Assembly: GCF_016482825.1 (NCBI RefSeq)
Contig: NZ_JAEMNV010000007.1
Coordinates: forward strand, 289,920-353,919
Length of the DNA stretch: 64,000 bases
Origin: Antrihabitans stalagmiti
GTDB lineage: Bacteria > Actinomycetota > Actinomycetes > Mycobacteriales > Mycobacteriaceae
Reading direction: 5' to 3'
Of the stretch, positions 28,502 to 38,914 are shown one piece after another. The position numbers and the translations under genes are program-made. The notes beneath the pieces were generated by a model that worked only from the letters and a program-made list of their open reading frames with translations, was not told the DNA's origin and did no database searches. Within the stretch, counting starts at the first letter, position 1, and each line of letters starts with the position of its first letter.

Positions 28502-29398
28502 TCAGCGCAACGTCGCCGGCCGCACGACCATGACGGATGCCGCGCGCTTGCCCTTCTCCTGGACGAGCGCGATGGCACGGCCTTCGGAGTCGACGGTCGC
28601 ATAGACGCCGCTCAGCCCGATCGGCTCCAACCATCTGCCTTGACTGAGTGATTCGGCTTCGTCGGCGTCGATCGTCCTGTGCGGGAAGGCGGTCAGCGCA
28701 GCGGTGTCGATATCCAGGCTCACGGCAGGTTCGTCGGCCAACTCCTCGAGCGTTCGCGCATGCTCGAGCGTGAATGGTCCCACCACTGTTCGCCGCAATG
28801 CCGTCAGATGACCACCGACGCCGAGCGCAGTGCCCAGGTCGCGCGCCAATGCGCGGATGTAGGTGCCCGACGAACAGTCGACCTCCACGTCCAGATCGAC
28901 GAAACCGTCTGCCTCATCGCGCCGAGCGAGCACGTCGAACTTCGACACGACAACCTGCCGTGGCGGAAGTACAACCTCTTCGCCCGCACGAATAAGCGCA
29001 TGCGCGCGGCGACCATCGATCTTGATCGCGCTGACACTGGACGGAACCTGTGCGATCTCCCCCGTCAGCGCCGCGACGTGTCCAGCGATCTCGGCATCGG
29101 TGATGTGCGACGCCGACGCGGTCGACACGACCTCACCTTCGGCGTCGTCGGTAGTCGTCGCCGCGCCGAGTCGAATCGTCGCGGTGTAGGACTTCGTCGT
29201 CAGAGCGAGAAGACCGAGCATCTTCGTCGCTCGGTCGACGCCGAGCACGAGGACCCCAGTCGCCATCGGGTCGAGCGTGCCTGCATGCCCGATCTTCTTC
29301 GTATGCAACAGTTTTCGGCACCGTGCAACCACGTCGTGGCTGGTCATACCCGCGGCCTTGTCGACGATCAACAGACCTGCACCTTCGAGAGTGCTCAT
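28502..29398 (-). CDS. truB: tRNA pseudouridine-55 synthase
   Basis: TruB, 298 residues, converts U55 of the tRNA T-loop to pseudouridine. The catalytic Asp is in HAGTLDPMATGVLVLGVDRATK; KSYTATIRLGAATTTDDAEGE and CSSGTYIRALARDLG are further family motifs; the C-terminus has a PUA-like end. The ATG start is directly next to the PptT stop (29399), so both are on one transcript. It is convergent with the DtxR regulator across 154 bp that hold no gene. Confidence 0.95.
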   Translation of the reverse strand: MSTLEGAGLLIVDKAAGMTSHDVVARCRKLLHTKKIGHAGTLDPMATGVLVLGVDRATKMLGLLALTTKSYTATIRLGAATTTDDAEGEVVSTASASHITDAEIAGHVAALTGEIAQVPSSVSAIKIDGRRAHALIRAGEEVVLPPRQVVVSKFDVLARRDEADGFVDLDVEVDCSSGTYIRALARDLGTALGVGGHLTALRRTVVGPFTLEHARTLEELADEPAVSLDIDTAALTAFPHRTIDADEAESLSQGRWLEPIGLSGVYATVDSEGRAIALVQEKGKRAASVMVVRPATLR

Positions 29399-30052
29399 CT
29401 AGTGCGTCACGATCGCAGTCACGACAAGCCCGTCGGCGATCAGCCAGCGACCGTCGAAGGAGGCCAAAGGCGCGCCACCGTCGGTCGTCTTGCCGTCGAT
29501 CAGCAGATCGCTGTGAAACGTCCCGCCCGAACCGTCGACGGTGAAGGTGATGTGCGCGTCCTCGAAGCCGAGCCACCGTCCCGTCAGCGGCTCCCACGCC
29601 TTGTACGTCGCTTCCTTCGCGCAGAAGAGCAGACGGTCCAGGTGCAGGTCGCCGGACGTGCTTGCAAGCCAGTCCCGCTCGGCGGGCAAACTCACCGCGT
29701 CGAGCACACCGTCCGGCAACGGACCGTGCGGTTCGGCATCGATGCCGATCGACCGAAACGCCATCGCGTGTGCAAGGACGGCACCCCGGTACCCGTCGCA
29801 GTGGGTCAGGCTGCCGACGATGCCTTTCGGCCAGATCGGTGCGCCCGACTCGCCTTTGAGGATCGCAACCTCGGGTTCACCGAGCTGTACCAGCGCCTGC
29901 CGCGCGCAGTGCCGAGCGCCGATGAAATCGCGCCGACGTTTCTCGACCGCACGCGAGATCAGGGACTCCTCGCGCGGATGCGGCGTCAGACCGGGCGGAT
30001 CGGCGAACAATTCGGCTGCCGCCACGCCTGCAGGCAGTATCGCCTCGATCAC
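29399..30052 (-). CDS. pptT: 4'-phosphopantetheinyl transferase (PptT/Sfp type)
   Basis: 217 residues. It transfers phosphopantetheine from CoA to carrier domains of polyketide, mycolate and siderophore synthases. Motifs: GSLTHCDGYRGAV, IGIDAEPHGPL (Mg ligands) and LFCAKEATYKAWEPLTG. The GTG at 30052 (VIEAILPAG) overlaps the stop of the upstream phosphoesterase gene as GTGA and matches the mycobacterial N-terminus; the frame's upstream extension lies inside that gene. The pairing pptT with the next gene equals Rv2794c/Rv2795c. Confidence 0.94.
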   Translation of the reverse strand: MIEAILPAGVAAAELFADPPGLTPHPREESLISRAVEKRRRDFIGARHCARQALVQLGEPEVAILKGESGAPIWPKGIVGSLTHCDGYRGAVLAHAMAFRSIGIDAEPHGPLPDGVLDAVSLPAERDWLASTSGDLHLDRLLFCAKEATYKAWEPLTGRWLGFEDAHITFTVDGSGGTFHSDLLIDGKTTDGGAPLASFDGRWLIADGLVVTAIVTH

Positions 30053-30987
30053 GTACGGTCCCCCTGCGCTTTGGCTTTGATCTTCGCGGCCTCGGCCTCC
30101 ATCTCGGGCGTCAGCTCGAAATGCCCACCGAACCTGTTCAGCGAGCCCGGTGGGTACTCGGGCACCGGGAGGATCTGGCGAAGAATCTTCTTGGGCAACC
30201 CGCGTCGCTGCCATTCCCTCGGGTAGCCGACGGAGACCTCTTCGAATCGAACGTCGTCGTAGTACGTCGTCCGCGGGATGTGCAGATGTCCGTAGACCGA
30301 GCACAGCACGTTGTAGCGCTTGTGCCAGTCGGCCGTCCGTTCGGTGCCGCACCACAGCGCGAACTCGGGGTAGAACAGCACCTCGGTCGGTTGGCGTACG
30401 AGCGGAAAGTGGTTGATCATCACAAGCGGCATGTCGGGGTGCAGTTCGTCGAGCCGGCGCTGGGTGGCGGCGACGCGGTCGTGACACCACGCGTCACGCG
30501 TCGCATACGGCTCCGACGACAGCAGAAATTCGTCCGTCGCCACCACATTGCGCTCACGCGCGATCGCCAGACCTTCGGCCTTCGTCTTCGCACCCTTGGG
30601 CAGGAACGAGTAGTCGTAGAGCAGAAACATCGGCACGAGCGTGACCGGGCCGTCGATTCCGTCCCACACGGGATACGGATCCTCGGGGGTGATGACGTCG
30701 ATATCGCGGCACATGTTCACCAGGTAGTCGTAGCGCGCCGCACCGTGTATCTGGACGGGATCCTTTGCCGTGGTCCATAACTCGTGGTTTCCAGGGACCC
30801 AGATCACCTTTGCGAAACGACTGCGGAGCAGAGTGAGCGCCCACCGAATGTCGTCGGTCTTCTCCGATACGTCACCAGCGACAATCAGCCAGTCCTGCGG
30901 CGAATCAGCCTCGATCGATTCGGTTACCGGGCGATTTCCACGGTGCCCGACATGGATATCGCTCACGGCCATCAGCTTGGGACTCAC
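30049..30987 (-). CDS. pptH: Metallophosphoesterase, PptH-like phosphopantetheinyl hydrolase
   Basis: 312 residues with all calcineurin-like metal motifs: SDIHVGH, VAGDVSE, WVPGNHELW, INHFPLV and YGHLHIPR. In M. tuberculosis the neighbour of pptT (Rv2795c, PptH) removes phosphopantetheine from carrier proteins and so opposes PptT. The same adjacency and 4-bp coupling here support the same role, but activity is inferred. The GTG at 30987 is 3 codons before the first beta strand. The MATE gene stops 16 bp upstream, so the genes probably share a transcript. Confidence 0.88.
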   Translation of the reverse strand: MSPKLMAVSDIHVGHRGNRPVTESIEADSPQDWLIVAGDVSEKTDDIRWALTLLRSRFAKVIWVPGNHELWTTAKDPVQIHGAARYDYLVNMCRDIDVITPEDPYPVWDGIDGPVTLVPMFLLYDYSFLPKGAKTKAEGLAIARERNVVATDEFLLSSEPYATRDAWCHDRVAATQRRLDELHPDMPLVMINHFPLVRQPTEVLFYPEFALWCGTERTADWHKRYNVLCSVYGHLHIPRTTYYDDVRFEEVSVGYPREWQRRGLPKKILRQILPVPEYPPGSLNRFGGHFELTPEMEAEAAKIKAKAQGDRT

Positions 30988-31002
30988 TCGTCCTACCTTT
31001 CC

Positions 31003-32391
31003 CTACTTCGTCTCAGGCAGCTCGCCCACCCCGGCCGTAGCTCGGGTCTGGATGTCGGATCCCGGGATCGCCCATTTACCCGAGACGGTCCGGAGCACGA
31101 CCGCAGTCATCCGCAGCAACATAAACGCCGTCAACCCTGCCCAGATTCCCACCAGCCCCCAATCGAACGCGAGAGACAGCCAGATCACGGGCAAGAACCC
31201 GAGTACCGCGCTGCCGAGCGTCGCCGTGCGCAGGAAGGGTGCGTCGCCCGCGCCGAGCAGTACTCCGTCGAGGGCGAAGACGACACCACCGATCGGAACG
31301 ATCGCGACGAAGAACCACCATGCAAGCTGGGTCTGAGCGATCACGTCGTCGTCGGTGGTGAATACACCCGGCAGAACCGAGTTGGTGAGCGCGAAACCGG
31401 CAGCCAACACCACGGCGAACACACTCGACCAGCGGGTGATCCGCCACGCCAGCGTTCGCGCCGCATCCGCGTGGCGAGCGCCCAACGCCGCGCCGATCAG
31501 CGACTGAGCGGCGATGGCCAGGGAATCCAAGGCAAGTGCAACGAAGTTCCACAACTGCAGTACCAGCTGATGCGCCGCGACAGAGGCGGCACCGAATCGG
31601 GCCGCAACTGCCGCTGCCGACAGAAAGCAGGCCTGGAACGCGAGACTTCGCGCGATCAGATCCCGGCCGAGTACCAGTTGGGCACGCATAGCGGCCGGAT
31701 GCGGACGCAGATCCGAGCCATCGCGGATCAGCGCGTAGACGAAGAACACGGCCGCAATGCCCTGCCCGATCACATTGGCCACCGCGGACCCTGGCAGACC
31801 CATGTGCGGAGCGATCCACAGGCCGTGCACGAGGAACGGACACAACACCGCAGACACCGCCAACCCGACGACCACATAGCGGAAGGGCCGCATCGTGTCC
31901 TGCACACCACGCATCCAGCCGTTGCCCGCCATGCTGATCAGAATCAGCGGCGCACCGAACAACGCGATGCGCAGCCATGCCTCTGCTTCGCCAGCGATAT
32001 CGGATCCACCCGCGATCAGTTCGGTCACCGGCCGTGCGAGCAATTGCATGACGACGACGATCGTGACGCCGATTCCGATGGCCAACCAGGTTGCCGAGAC
32101 GCCTTCGCTCACCGCCGACTTTCGATCGCCTGCGCCGTGAAATCGCGCGGATCGTGCGGTCGTGCCGTAGGAGAGAAAGGTCAACTGAGTGCTGACCTGC
32201 GTGAGGATCAGCCCGCCGACAGCGAGGCCTGCGAGCGCGAGCGCTCCGAGCCTGCCGACGACAGCGAGATCGAACAACAGGTAGACGGGCTCGGCGACGA
32301 GGACACCGAACGCGGGCAACGCCAACTCGGCGATCCGGCGTGGTTTTACCGCACCGGTTGCGACGGCCTCGGAATGCTCAATCGAGGGCAT
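31003..32391 (-). CDS. dinF: MATE-family efflux transporter (DinF-like)
   Basis: 462 residues with twelve predicted membrane segments in two homologous halves, each starting with an A-L-P-A/P-x-x-L pattern (ELALPAFGVLVAEPVYLLFDLAVVGRLG). MATE proteins export cationic drugs or metabolites with Na+ or H+. Equivalent to mycobacterial DinF (Rv2836c) next to nrnA and rbfA. Its ATG overlaps the end of nrnA by 14 nt. Confidence 0.92.
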   Translation of the reverse strand: MPSIEHSEAVATGAVKPRRIAELALPAFGVLVAEPVYLLFDLAVVGRLGALALAGLAVGGLILTQVSTQLTFLSYGTTARSARFHGAGDRKSAVSEGVSATWLAIGIGVTIVVVMQLLARPVTELIAGGSDIAGEAEAWLRIALFGAPLILISMAGNGWMRGVQDTMRPFRYVVVGLAVSAVLCPFLVHGLWIAPHMGLPGSAVANVIGQGIAAVFFVYALIRDGSDLRPHPAAMRAQLVLGRDLIARSLAFQACFLSAAAVAARFGAASVAAHQLVLQLWNFVALALDSLAIAAQSLIGAALGARHADAARTLAWRITRWSSVFAVVLAAGFALTNSVLPGVFTTDDDVIAQTQLAWWFFVAIVPIGGVVFALDGVLLGAGDAPFLRTATLGSAVLGFLPVIWLSLAFDWGLVGIWAGLTAFMLLRMTAVVLRTVSGKWAIPGSDIQTRATAGVGELPETK

Positions 32392-33391
32392 CGGTCAGTG
32401 CCGACACCAGCTCGGCGATCGGTCCTCGGGTCGTGTAGCCGGCGGCGAACCGATGCCCACCGCCACCGAGCTGTGCAGCGACAGCGGATACGTCGACAGA
32501 GTCCTTGGATCGCAACGACACCGACCACAGCGGACCGTCGGTGGCATCGCCGTCGGGCATCTCTTTGAACACCGCGGCGACCTCGGCATCGGAGGTCGTA
32601 CGGACGATGTCGATGACACTTTCGACTTCTTCGGAACGGAGGTCCCCGACGTCGGATCGCTCGACCACCGCGTACACCAGGCCGCGACCTTGCGCGCATT
32701 CCTGCACGAGTTCGGCAGATCCGAGTACCCGGGACAACATCGGCAGCCAGCCGAACGGGTGCGTGTCGAGCAAAGCGCGCGCGATTCGGCCGCCGTCGAT
32801 CCCCGTCTCGAGGAGCCGTTCGGCAAGAGCGTGAGTACCCGGTCTGACCCACCGAAACGAGCCGGTGTCGGTGACAAGTCCGGCATACAGGCAGTGGGCG
32901 ACATCCTTGTCGATCTCGGCACCCATCAGATCAAGCAGTCGCGCAATGACACTCGCCGTCGACTCGGCTGCCGCGTCGACGACATTGATCTCGCCGAAGC
33001 ACGTATTCGAACGATGGTGATCCACGACCACTGTGCGACGCGCGCCGTCGAGCCGGTCACGTAGGCGACCGAGTCGCCCGACACTGCCGCAGTCGACCGT
33101 GACGAGCAGATCGACCTCGTCGGCAACCTCGTCCGGTGCGACGAGAAAATCGCCACCCGGCAACGTCTGCAGCGAGTCCGGCAATATCGCGGGCTCGGCG
33201 AACGACACCTGAACCGGCACGTTGCGCCGATCGAGGGCGATGGCCAGCGCCAAACCACTACCGATGGTGTCCGCGTCGGGTTGCAGGTGACACAGCACCG
33301 TCACCGACGACGCCGAGGTGAGGGCGTCGATGGCGGGGGCCAGATCGGCGTCCGACAGTTCGGACACCTCCTGGCCGGACTCAGTCGGCAT
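32378..33391 (-). CDS. nrnA: DHH/DHHA1 oligoribonuclease and pAp phosphatase (NrnA)
   Basis: 337 residues. The DHH domain shows [17 protein letters not shown] (motif I), [10 protein letters not shown] (II), [10 protein letters not shown] (III) and VTDTGSFRW (IV); the DHHA1 domain ends with [15 protein letters not shown]. It degrades 2-5 nt RNAs and/or pAp and c-di-AMP products. The ATG at 33391 overlaps the rbfA stop by 11 nt. Same place as Rv2837c. Confidence 0.94.
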   Translation of the reverse strand: MPTESGQEVSELSDADLAPAIDALTSASSVTVLCHLQPDADTIGSGLALAIALDRRNVPVQVSFAEPAILPDSLQTLPGGDFLVAPDEVADEVDLLVTVDCGSVGRLGRLRDRLDGARRTVVVDHHRSNTCFGEINVVDAAAESTASVIARLLDLMGAEIDKDVAHCLYAGLVTDTGSFRWVRPGTHALAERLLETGIDGGRIARALLDTHPFGWLPMLSRVLGSAELVQECAQGRGLVYAVVERSDVGDLRSEEVESVIDIVRTTSDAEVAAVFKEMPDGDATDGPLWSVSLRSKDSVDVSAVAAQLGGGGHRFAAGYTTRGPIAELVSALTDALD

Positions 33392-33854
33392 CTGCAGCGT
33401 TTTCCGACGCGGCGTCCAGCTTGTCCGCATCGGTCTTGTACGGGTCGGCGTCGCCTGCGTGCTTCGCGCCTGCTCGGGCCCGAGCGACCTCGTCGTCGGC
33501 AGCACGCGCTCTGGCGAGCAGTTCTTCCATCTGCCGAGCCGTGTCGGGCACCTTGTCCTCGACGAACGCCAGCGTCGGCGTGAACTTCACGCCGGTACCT
33601 GCGCCGACCTTCGAACGCAGGACGCCCTTGGCCTTTTCGAGTCCGATTGCCGCTGCTTCGACGTCGGGCGGCGTATTGAGGTCTTCGCCCATCACCGTGT
33701 AGTAGACCGTCGCATCACGCAGATCACCGGTCACTTTGGCATCGGTGATGGTGATGAAACGCAATCGCGGATCCTTGATCTCGTACTCGATTGCCGTTGC
33801 GACGATAGCTGCGATTCGTTTGGCGAGTCGCCGTGCTCTGGCCTGATCGACCAT
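33381..33854 (-). CDS. rbfA: Ribosome-binding factor A
   Basis: 157 residues. KH-like fold with [47 protein letters not shown] and [22 protein letters not shown]; a charged Ala/Asp tail of about 35 residues extends beyond the E. coli length. RbfA binds the 30S neck for 16S maturation and cold growth. It overlaps nrnA at its 3' end. Two tandem hairpins lie between DUF503 and this gene. Confidence 0.95.
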   Translation of the reverse strand: MVDQARARRLAKRIAAIVATAIEYEIKDPRLRFITITDAKVTGDLRDATVYYTVMGEDLNTPPDVEAAAIGLEKAKGVLRSKVGAGTGVKFTPTLAFVEDKVPDTARQMEELLARARAADDEVARARAGAKHAGDADPYKTDADKLDAASENAADAD

Positions 33855-33909
33855 CGCAATCACCCCCTCTCGAACCACCATGTGATGCGGTGTCCGAAGT
33901 TGTGGAACA

Positions 33910-33960
33910 CCTGCCGATGGGCAGGCGTTCGAGTCTAGAAGATTCTGCCGGTGGGCAGAA
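33910..33960 (-). terminator. Two tandem hairpins between DUF503 and rbfA
   Basis: CCTGCC-GATG-GGCAGG (33910-33925) and TTCTGCC-GGTG-GGCAGAA (33943-33960) share the CTGCC-GRTG-GGCAG core and are 17 bp apart. They lie between the DUF503 stop (33994) and the rbfA ATG. They may attenuate transcription or cap/stabilise mRNA ends between infB-DUF503 and rbfA. No U-tract. Confidence 0.45.
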
Positions 33961-33993
33961 GCTCGGACCGTTTCGAGTCCGACTTGTCCGAAA

Positions 33994-34284
33994 TCAATCC
34001 TCTGGTCCGAAAATGCGTCGACGCACCGCGAGAAGCTGAATCTCGGGTCGCCGTGCGACCAGTCTCTCGCAGTTGTCGAGCACTTCGTGCACATGCGTTG
34101 CGCCCGAGCTGGCGATCGCGACGCCGACCATGGTCCGTCGATATCTGTCCTGCTCGCCGGTTTCGGCAGCCGAGACACCGAAGCGTTTCAGCTCGGCGAC
34201 GATGGGCTTGATCACGGACCGTTTTTCCTTGAGCGAGCGGACATCCCCGAGCAGGATGTCGAGTTCCAGTGCACCCAGATACAT
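33994..34284 (-). CDS. DUF503 family protein
   Basis: 96 residues starting [29 protein letters not shown], the DUF503 (YlxP-like) signature, and ending [14 protein letters not shown]. This family is almost always found between infB and rbfA in Gram-positive bacteria and is suspected to act in ribosome biogenesis, but its reaction is unknown. The ATG at 34284 is chosen over longer frames because the family begins exactly there. It lies 78 bp after infB. Confidence 0.93.
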   Translation of the reverse strand: MYLGALELDILLGDVRSLKEKRSVIKPIVAELKRFGVSAAETGEQDRYRRTMVGVAIASSGATHVHEVLDNCERLVARRPEIQLLAVRRRIFGPED

Positions 34285-34362
34285 GTGCGGTGGGGCCCTC
34301 CTCCGGTCGAGCCGTGCACGGTCGGCGAGGTCCGAAGACCCCGCCGACCTGCAAGACACGGA

Positions 34363-37344
34363 CTAGTCGCGAGGCTTTTCGCGCAGCTCGTAGGCCTCGA
34401 TGATGTCGCCTTCCTTGATATCGGAATACGTCAACGTGAGACCACATTCGAAGCCTTCGCGCACCTCGGTTGCGTCGTCCTTCTCGCGCTTGAGCGAGGA
34501 GATCGTGACGGTCTCGGCAACAACGACGTTGTCACGCAGCAAGCGCGCCTTGGCGTTGCGGCGGATCGAGCCCGACGTGACCATGCAACCTGCGATCGTG
34601 CCGACCTTCGACGACCGGAACAGAGCGCGGATCTCGGCGCGGCCGAGCTCCACCTCTTCGTAGACCGGCTTGAGCATGCCCTTGAGGGCCTTCTCGATTT
34701 CGTCGATGGCCTGGTAGATCACCGAGTAGTACCGGATGTCGACACCTTCGCGGTTCGCCAGCTCGGTCGCCTTGCCTTCGGCACGGACGTTGAAGCCGAT
34801 GATGATCGCGTTGGACGCCGACGCCAGGTTGACGTTGGTCTCGGTGACGCCACCGACGCCGCGGTCGATGACGCGCAACTGCACCTCGTCGTCGATCTGA
34901 ATGCCGAGCAGTGCCTCTTCCAAGGCCTCCACTGTTCCGGAGTTGTCGCCCTTGAGGATGAGGTTGAGCTCGCTCGTCTCCTTGAGCGCCGCATCCAGGT
35001 CTTCCAGGCTGATGCGCTTGCGGCTACGGGCCTGCATCGCGTTGCGCTTACGCGCATTACGACGGTCCGCGATCTGACGGGCGATGCGGTCCTCGTCGAC
35101 GACGAGGAGGTTGTCGCCTGCGCCTGGCACCGAAGTGAAACCGATGACCTGGACCGGCCGTGAAGGCAGTGCTTCCGCGACGTCCTCGCCGTGCTCGTCG
35201 ACCATTCGACGAACGCGTCCGTAGGCGTCACCTGCGACGATCGAGTCACCCACACGCAGGGTTCCGCGTGCGATGAGGACGGTCGCGACAGGTCCGCGGC
35301 CACGGTCGAGGTGCGCCTCGATGGCAACACCCTGTGCATCCATGTCCGGGTTGGCGCGCAGATCGAGCGCGGCATCCGCGGTCAGGAGGACAGCCTCGAG
35401 CAGTGCATCGATGTTGGTGCCCTGCTTCGCCGAGATGTCGACGAACATCGTGTCGCCGCCGTATTCCTCTGCGACCAGACCGTATTCGGTCAGCTGCTGC
35501 CGGATCTTGTCCGGGTTCGCGCCTTCCTTGTCGATCTTGTTGACCGCGACCACGATCGGCACGTCGGCCGCCTGGGCGTGGTTGATCGCTTCCACCGTCT
35601 GCGGCATGACGCCGTCGTCGGCGGCAACGACCAGGATCGCGAGGTCGGTGGCCTTGGCACCACGGGCACGCATGGCCGTGAAGGCCTCATGACCGGGGGT
35701 GTCGATGAACGTCACGAGACGCTCGTTGCCCTCGAGCTCGGTCAGCACCTGGTAGGCACCGATGTGCTGCGTGATGCCGCCGGCCTCGCCCTCACGGACG
35801 TTGGCCTTACGGATCGAGTCGAGCAGTCGCGTCTTACCGTGGTCGACGTGACCCATGACGGTCACGACAGGCGGACGCTGTTCGAGATCGTCCTCGTCAC
35901 CTGCGTCTTCGCCGTAGGTGAGGTCGAAGCTGTCGAGCAGCTCGCGATCCTCGTCCTCGGGGCTGACGACCTGGACGACGTAGTTCATCTCGCCGCCGAG
36001 CAGCTCCAGCGTCTCGTCGCCGACCGACTGTGTCGCGGTGACCATTTCGCCGAGGTTGAACAGGGCCTGGACCAATGCAGCGGGGTTCGCGTCGATCTTC
36101 TCTGCGAAGTCGACGAGCGATGCGCCGCGAGCGAGACGGATGGTCTCGCCGTTGCCACGTGGCAGCCGAACGCCACCGACTGCCGGCGCCTGCATGTTCT
36201 CGTACTCGGCGCGTTTCGCCCGCTTCGACTTGCGTCCTCGACGGACTGCGCCGCCCGGACGACCGAAGGCACCTGCGGCACCGCCGCCACGGCGTTGACC
36301 GCCACCGCCGCCGCCACCTGGACGACCACGGAAGCCACCTGCTGCGGGTGCGCCTGCACCGGGAGCACCCGGAGCGCCGCCGCCGCCACCTGCGCCGCCG
36401 CCGCGGTAACCGCCGCCACCGCCGCCGCCACCGGGACCACCCGGACGACCGCCGGGAGCGCCGCCTGGACGACCGCCGCCGGGCCTACCTGCTCCTGGTG
36501 CGGGACGAGCCGAGCGGGTCGGCATTGCGCCTGGATTCGGCCGAGGAGGCATCGAACCCGGGCTCGGACGCGGACCGCCCTGGCCCGGAGCCGGACGGGG
36601 ACCGCCCTGACCTGCGGGGGGACGAGAGCCGGGGGCCGGACGCGGACCACCCTGACCGGGAGCCGGACGGGCGCCGCCCTGGCCGGGAGCCGGACGGGTG
36701 CCACCGGGTGCCGGACGACCTGCAGCCGGACGCGGTGCGCCGGGAGCCGGACGAGGAGCCGGACGCTCGGTGGGTGCAGAGGAGTACGGGTTGTTGCCGA
36801 CGCGAGGAGCCTTGGGACCCGGCTTCGGTCCGCCCGGAGTAGCTGGTGCGGCCGGAGCGGCCGGAGCTGCTGCCGCCGGGGCGGGAGCTGCGCTCGCTTC
36901 GGGAGCCTCGGCAACAGGGGCTGCGGTTCGCGGAGCGGGACGCGGTGCACTCGGAGCGGGACGACTCGGGGCCGGAGCCTCGGTTGCCGCTGCGGGGGTT
37001 GCGACCGGAGCCTCGACCGGGGCCTGTGGTGCCGCCGCGGCCGGAGCCTTCGGTGCAGCCGGTGCAGGCTTCGGGCCCGGGCGGGGTCCGCCGGGCTTGG
37101 CCGATGTCGTCGATGCTGCCGACGTGGACGGTGCCGATGCGGTTGCACTCGGCTTGGTTGCGCTGCCGTTGGCTGGTGCCTTCGGTGCGGCGAAAGATTC
37201 ACGCACACGGCGTGCGACTGGCGCCTCTACTGTCGAGGACGCCGATTTTACGAACTCGCCTTGCTCTTTGAGCTTTGCGAGTAGTTCCTTACTTGTGACA
37301 CCGAGTTCTTTTGCCAACTCGTGCACGCGGGCCTTGCCTGCCAC
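34363..37344 (-). CDS. infB: Translation initiation factor IF-2
   Basis: 993 residues. N-terminal IF2_N helix bundle ([27 protein letters not shown]). A roughly 300-residue low-complexity stretch of Ala/Pro then Gly/Arg/Pro repeats ([16 protein letters not shown] type units), a basic stretch, then the G domain: [12 protein letters not shown] (G1), [12 protein letters not shown] (G3), NKIDKEGAN (G4). Domains II-IV end in [19 protein letters not shown]. It brings fMet-tRNA to the 30S subunit and drives subunit joining. GTG 37344 ([10 protein letters not shown]) is the mycobacterial start. The Gly-rich linker explains a large spurious antisense frame. Confidence 0.97.
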   Translation of the reverse strand: MAGKARVHELAKELGVTSKELLAKLKEQGEFVKSASSTVEAPVARRVRESFAAPKAPANGSATKPSATASAPSTSAASTTSAKPGGPRPGPKPAPAAPKAPAAAAPQAPVEAPVATPAAATEAPAPSRPAPSAPRPAPRTAAPVAEAPEASAAPAPAAAAPAAPAAPATPGGPKPGPKAPRVGNNPYSSAPTERPAPRPAPGAPRPAAGRPAPGGTRPAPGQGGARPAPGQGGPRPAPGSRPPAGQGGPRPAPGQGGPRPSPGSMPPRPNPGAMPTRSARPAPGAGRPGGGRPGGAPGGRPGGPGGGGGGGGYRGGGAGGGGGAPGAPGAGAPAAGGFRGRPGGGGGGGQRRGGGAAGAFGRPGGAVRRGRKSKRAKRAEYENMQAPAVGGVRLPRGNGETIRLARGASLVDFAEKIDANPAALVQALFNLGEMVTATQSVGDETLELLGGEMNYVVQVVSPEDEDRELLDSFDLTYGEDAGDEDDLEQRPPVVTVMGHVDHGKTRLLDSIRKANVREGEAGGITQHIGAYQVLTELEGNERLVTFIDTPGHEAFTAMRARGAKATDLAILVVAADDGVMPQTVEAINHAQAADVPIVVAVNKIDKEGANPDKIRQQLTEYGLVAEEYGGDTMFVDISAKQGTNIDALLEAVLLTADAALDLRANPDMDAQGVAIEAHLDRGRGPVATVLIARGTLRVGDSIVAGDAYGRVRRMVDEHGEDVAEALPSRPVQVIGFTSVPGAGDNLLVVDEDRIARQIADRRNARKRNAMQARSRKRISLEDLDAALKETSELNLILKGDNSGTVEALEEALLGIQIDDEVQLRVIDRGVGGVTETNVNLASASNAIIIGFNVRAEGKATELANREGVDIRYYSVIYQAIDEIEKALKGMLKPVYEEVELGRAEIRALFRSSKVGTIAGCMVTSGSIRRNAKARLLRDNVVVAETVTISSLKREKDDATEVREGFECGLTLTYSDIKEGDIIEAYELREKPRD

Positions 37345-37497
37345 TGCTCTCCTCACTGAGAGGTCGAGCGTGGCGTCCCCACTGATGGGGGCCCGCACGA
37401 CCTCGGGTTATCTCCGACGGACGTTCATCGCTGGTGCTTCACGGTGTGCTCATGAGTGCTCGTGCCTGTTCTTCTCGAGATCTGTTACTCGGGCCTA

Positions 37498-37842
37498 CTA
37501 CTGCGCCTGGCCTCCGGCCGGTACGGCGTCGATCATCCGAACCAATGCGGAGTTATCCAGAATTCCGGACACTCTCAATGCTCTGCCGAATGCTCGGCGC
37601 CGCTCTGCAAGTGCCAGACAGCTCGAATCGGGGTGCAACCAAGCACCCCGTCCGGGAAGTCTGCGCTTAGGGTCTGGCACCAATTCGAAGCTTGCGGCCT
37701 GCGTGCTGCCGTCGGTTTCGAACTTGCGCGCTACGACCCTGAGCAGGTCGACAGCTTGCACTCGCTCTCGGCATCCGATACACGTCCGAACCGGGGACCG
37801 GGACGGCTGTGACACAGAAACTTCAGGCTCGTGCTGAACCAT
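37498..37842 (-). CDS. ylxR: YlxR family RNA-binding protein (DUF448)
   Basis: 114 residues with [19 protein letters not shown] and [31 protein letters not shown], the YlxR signature (GRGAW/Y loop and a basic helix). It is located between nusA and infB as in nearly all Gram-positives; homologues bind RNA/affect RNase P or rRNA gene expression. The ATG at 37842 overlaps the nusA end by 20 nt; a GTG eight codons in is an alternative. 153 bp of leader separates it from infB. Confidence 0.92.
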   Translation of the reverse strand: MVQHEPEVSVSQPSRSPVRTCIGCRERVQAVDLLRVVARKFETDGSTQAASFELVPDPKRRLPGRGAWLHPDSSCLALAERRRAFGRALRVSGILDNSALVRMIDAVPAGGQAQ

Positions 37843-38914
37843 CGTCCACTCTACCGCTGATCGCCGGAGAATCCCGCATCCCTCCCTGGACCCGATTTGC
37901 TTCGGGTCCCGCAGGACTGTCCGCGGTGGGTGCTGCATCGCTGCGGATGTCGATCCGCCACCCGGTCAGCCGTGCTGCGAGACGCGCGTTCTGGCCTTCT
38001 TTGCCGATGGCGAGCGAGAGCTGGAAGTCGGGTACGACGACGCGCGCAGCGCGGGCATCTGCGTCGACGACGGTTACCGAAACGACCTTCGACGGCGACA
38101 GCGCATTGCCGACGAATCGCGCAGGATCGGCATCGAAGTCGATGATGTCGATCTTTTCGCCCGCCAGTTCGCTCATCACGTTGCGGACCCGCTGTCCCAT
38201 CGGTCCGATGCACGCACCTTTGGCGTTGAGCCCGTTGATGTTGGATTTCACTGCGATCTTCGAACGGTGGCCCGACTCGCGAGCTACTGCAACGATCTCG
38301 ACCGAGCCGTCGGCAATCTCGGGAACTTCGAGTGCGAACAGCTTGCGAACCAAATTCGGGTGGGTGCGCGACAGCGTGATCTGCGGACCACGCTGACCGC
38401 GTGTGACGCCGACGACGTAGCACTTGAGCCGCTCGCCGTGCACGTAGGTCTCCCCCGGCACCTGCTCGGCCGCAGGAATGAGACCGTCGGCGCCGTTGGC
38501 ATCGCTGCCGATTCGGACGACGACAGTGCCACGCGCATTCGCTCGGGTGTCGCGCTGGATGACGCCGCCGACGATCTCGCCCTCGTGGGTCGAGTACTCG
38601 CCGAACGAGCGCTCGTGCTCGGCATCACGCAGGCGCTGCAGGATTACCTGACGCGCGGTCGTCGCCGCGATCCTGCCGAAGCCTTCAGGCGTGTCGTCCC
38701 ATTCGGAGATCAGGTTGCCGTCCTGGTCGGTCTCGATCGCCATGACCCGGACGACGCCGGACTTGCGGTTGACGTCGATGCGGGCGTTCGACTGGTGCCC
38801 CTCGGTGTGGCGGTAGGCAGTGAGCAGTGCGGATTGGATCGTCGAGATGACGGTCTCGATCGAGATGCCTTTTTCAGCCTCGATGGCACGCAATGCGGCG
38901 ATGTCTATATTCAT
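37823..38914 (-). CDS. nusA: Transcription termination/antitermination factor NusA
   Basis: 363 residues: N-terminal RNAP-binding domain (about 1-110), S1 domain ([26 protein letters not shown]), and two KH domains ([50 protein letters not shown]). It lacks the acidic C-terminal repeats of E. coli NusA, as in other actinobacteria. It modulates pausing, Rho-independent termination and rRNA antitermination. Start ATG overlaps the rimP stop as ATGA. Confidence 0.97.
   Translation of the reverse strand: MNIDIAALRAIEAEKGISIETVISTIQSALLTAYRHTEGHQSNARIDVNRKSGVVRVMAIETDQDGNLISEWDDTPEGFGRIAATTARQVILQRLRDAEHERSFGEYSTHEGEIVGGVIQRDTRANARGTVVVRIGSDANGADGLIPAAEQVPGETYVHGERLKCYVVGVTRGQRGPQITLSRTHPNLVRKLFALEVPEIADGSVEIVAVARESGHRSKIAVKSNINGLNAKGACIGPMGQRVRNVMSELAGEKIDIIDFDADPARFVGNALSPSKVVSVTVVDADARAARVVVPDFQLSLAIGKEGQNARLAARLTGWRIDIRSDAAPTADSPAGPEANRVQGGMRDSPAISGRVDDGSARA

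Noticed and set aside
36200..36760. Dense short GC repeats that at first look like a minisatellite
   Set aside because: They encode the Gly/Arg/Pro linker of IF-2 with varied codons, so this is protein low complexity, not a DNA repeat element or CRISPR.
35191..37284. 697-codon plus-strand open frame antisense to infB
   Set aside because: The Thr/Ala/Gly low complexity comes from reading the Pro/Ala/Gly linker of IF-2 backwards; IF-2 is certain on the other strand.
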